A stretch of DNA of 50,443 bases from Cytophagales bacterium. GTDB lineage: Bacteria > Bacteroidota > Bacteroidia > Cytophagales > Cyclobacteriaceae. The position numbers were made by a program, and so were the translations under genes. Position 1 is the first letter of the stretch. Each line of letters begins with the position of its first letter. The stretch covers positions 1 to 50,443 of the forward strand of contig JANYHI010000076.1 in the NCBI GenBank assembly GCA_025359125.1, written 5' to 3'. Positions 50,361 to 50,443 of this stretch are shown in pieces. Below the pieces are notes generated by a model that saw only the letters and a list, made by a program, of their open reading frames with translations, did not search any database and was not told the origin of the DNA.

Positions 50361-50443
50361 ATGGTTAAAGATCAATTAAATGTACTTATAAATCTGGCTG
50401 CCAGCGATGGTACAGTAGGTGAGAAAGAAACTAAAGTAATTCA
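50361..50443 (+). CDS. TerB-like protein, N-terminal fragment
   Basis: Only the first 27 codons are inside the window and the gene runs off the edge. The sequence MVKDQLNVLINLAASDGTV then GEKETKVI matches the beginning of TerB/tellurite-resistance-like domains, where the AAxDGxVxxxE segment forms a metal-binding helix turn. Complete length, further domains and operon context cannot be seen. Confidence 0.65.
   Translation, partial: MVKDQLNVLINLAASDGTVGEKETKVI

Noticed and set aside
1..50443. tRNA, rRNA, riboswitch, prophage or insertion-sequence elements
   Set aside because: Read through on both strands without finding cloverleaf-type sequences, transposase genes or terminal repeats; short RNAs could still be missed without a covariance-model search.

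Overview
The window is AT-rich chromosomal DNA that looks like a member of the Bacteroidota, probably Cytophagales-like and free-living. Three things point there. Genes lack clear Shine-Dalgarno sites, while TAnnTTTG -7 boxes sit upstream of many starts. The families are typical of the phylum: type III glutamine synthetase, DUF5686 outer-membrane proteins, ABC permease/M1 peptidase fusions, DUF4097/DUF2807 surface proteins, SMUG-like DUF4918 glycosylase. Lipoprotein signals are abundant. I see no rRNA, tRNA, CRISPR array, insertion sequence or prophage. One two-gene PIN toxin-antitoxin cassette is the only clearly mobile-type element.

Layout. 1-4.5 kb: an EmrA-EmrB-TolC type drug efflux operon (minus strand) diverges from a MarR regulator; a perfect 16-bp palindrome lies between them. 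4.5-8.3 kb: an rRNA m5C methyltransferase, an MFS transporter, peptidyl-tRNA hydrolase and a SemiSWEET sugar transporter. 8.3-11.3 kb: an operon of ECF sigma factor, membrane anti-sigma with a helical-repeat tail, and two secreted DUF4097-like solenoid proteins. 11.4-14.7 kb: GH16 glucanase, exported MsrA, a beta-barrel protein and the PIN cassette. 14.8-21 kb: a heavy-metal RND efflux operon (outer-membrane factor, adaptor, DUF190 PII-like protein, CzcA-type pump) with a cold-shock-domain gene directly upstream. 21-28.6 kb: DUF885 lipoprotein, RidA, cyclophilin, a small putative zinc protein, a frameshifted secreted esterase, a divergent GAPDH and a DUF5686 protein. 28.7-33.3 kb: an ABC ATPase and a permease fused to an M1-type metallopeptidase. 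33.3-37.3 kb: an ice-binding-like lipoprotein, a SMUG-like uracil-DNA glycosylase, a small membrane protein interrupted by an in-frame stop, and a DUF1223/peroxiredoxin pair. 37.4-42.8 kb: an alpha-glucan operon (short-chain dehydrogenase, GH63, glycogen-debranching enzyme). 42.9-50.4 kb: S41 protease plus alpha/beta hydrolase, type III glutamine synthetase, PAP2 phosphatase, sterol-desaturase-like hydroxylase, a 49-residue ORF, a DUF2807 protein and the start of a TerB-like gene.

The recurring theme is envelope and stress biology: efflux (drug and metal), exported redox repair, surface solenoids under an ECF sigma factor, and a cold-associated surface lipoprotein. The most interesting items are the DUF190 protein coupled to the metal pump, the permease-peptidase fusion lacking the exopeptidase motif, the ice-binding-like lipoprotein, the divergent GAPDH, and two apparent coding lesions (24919-24922 and 35496-35498) that could be sequencing errors, pseudogenes or regulated expression.
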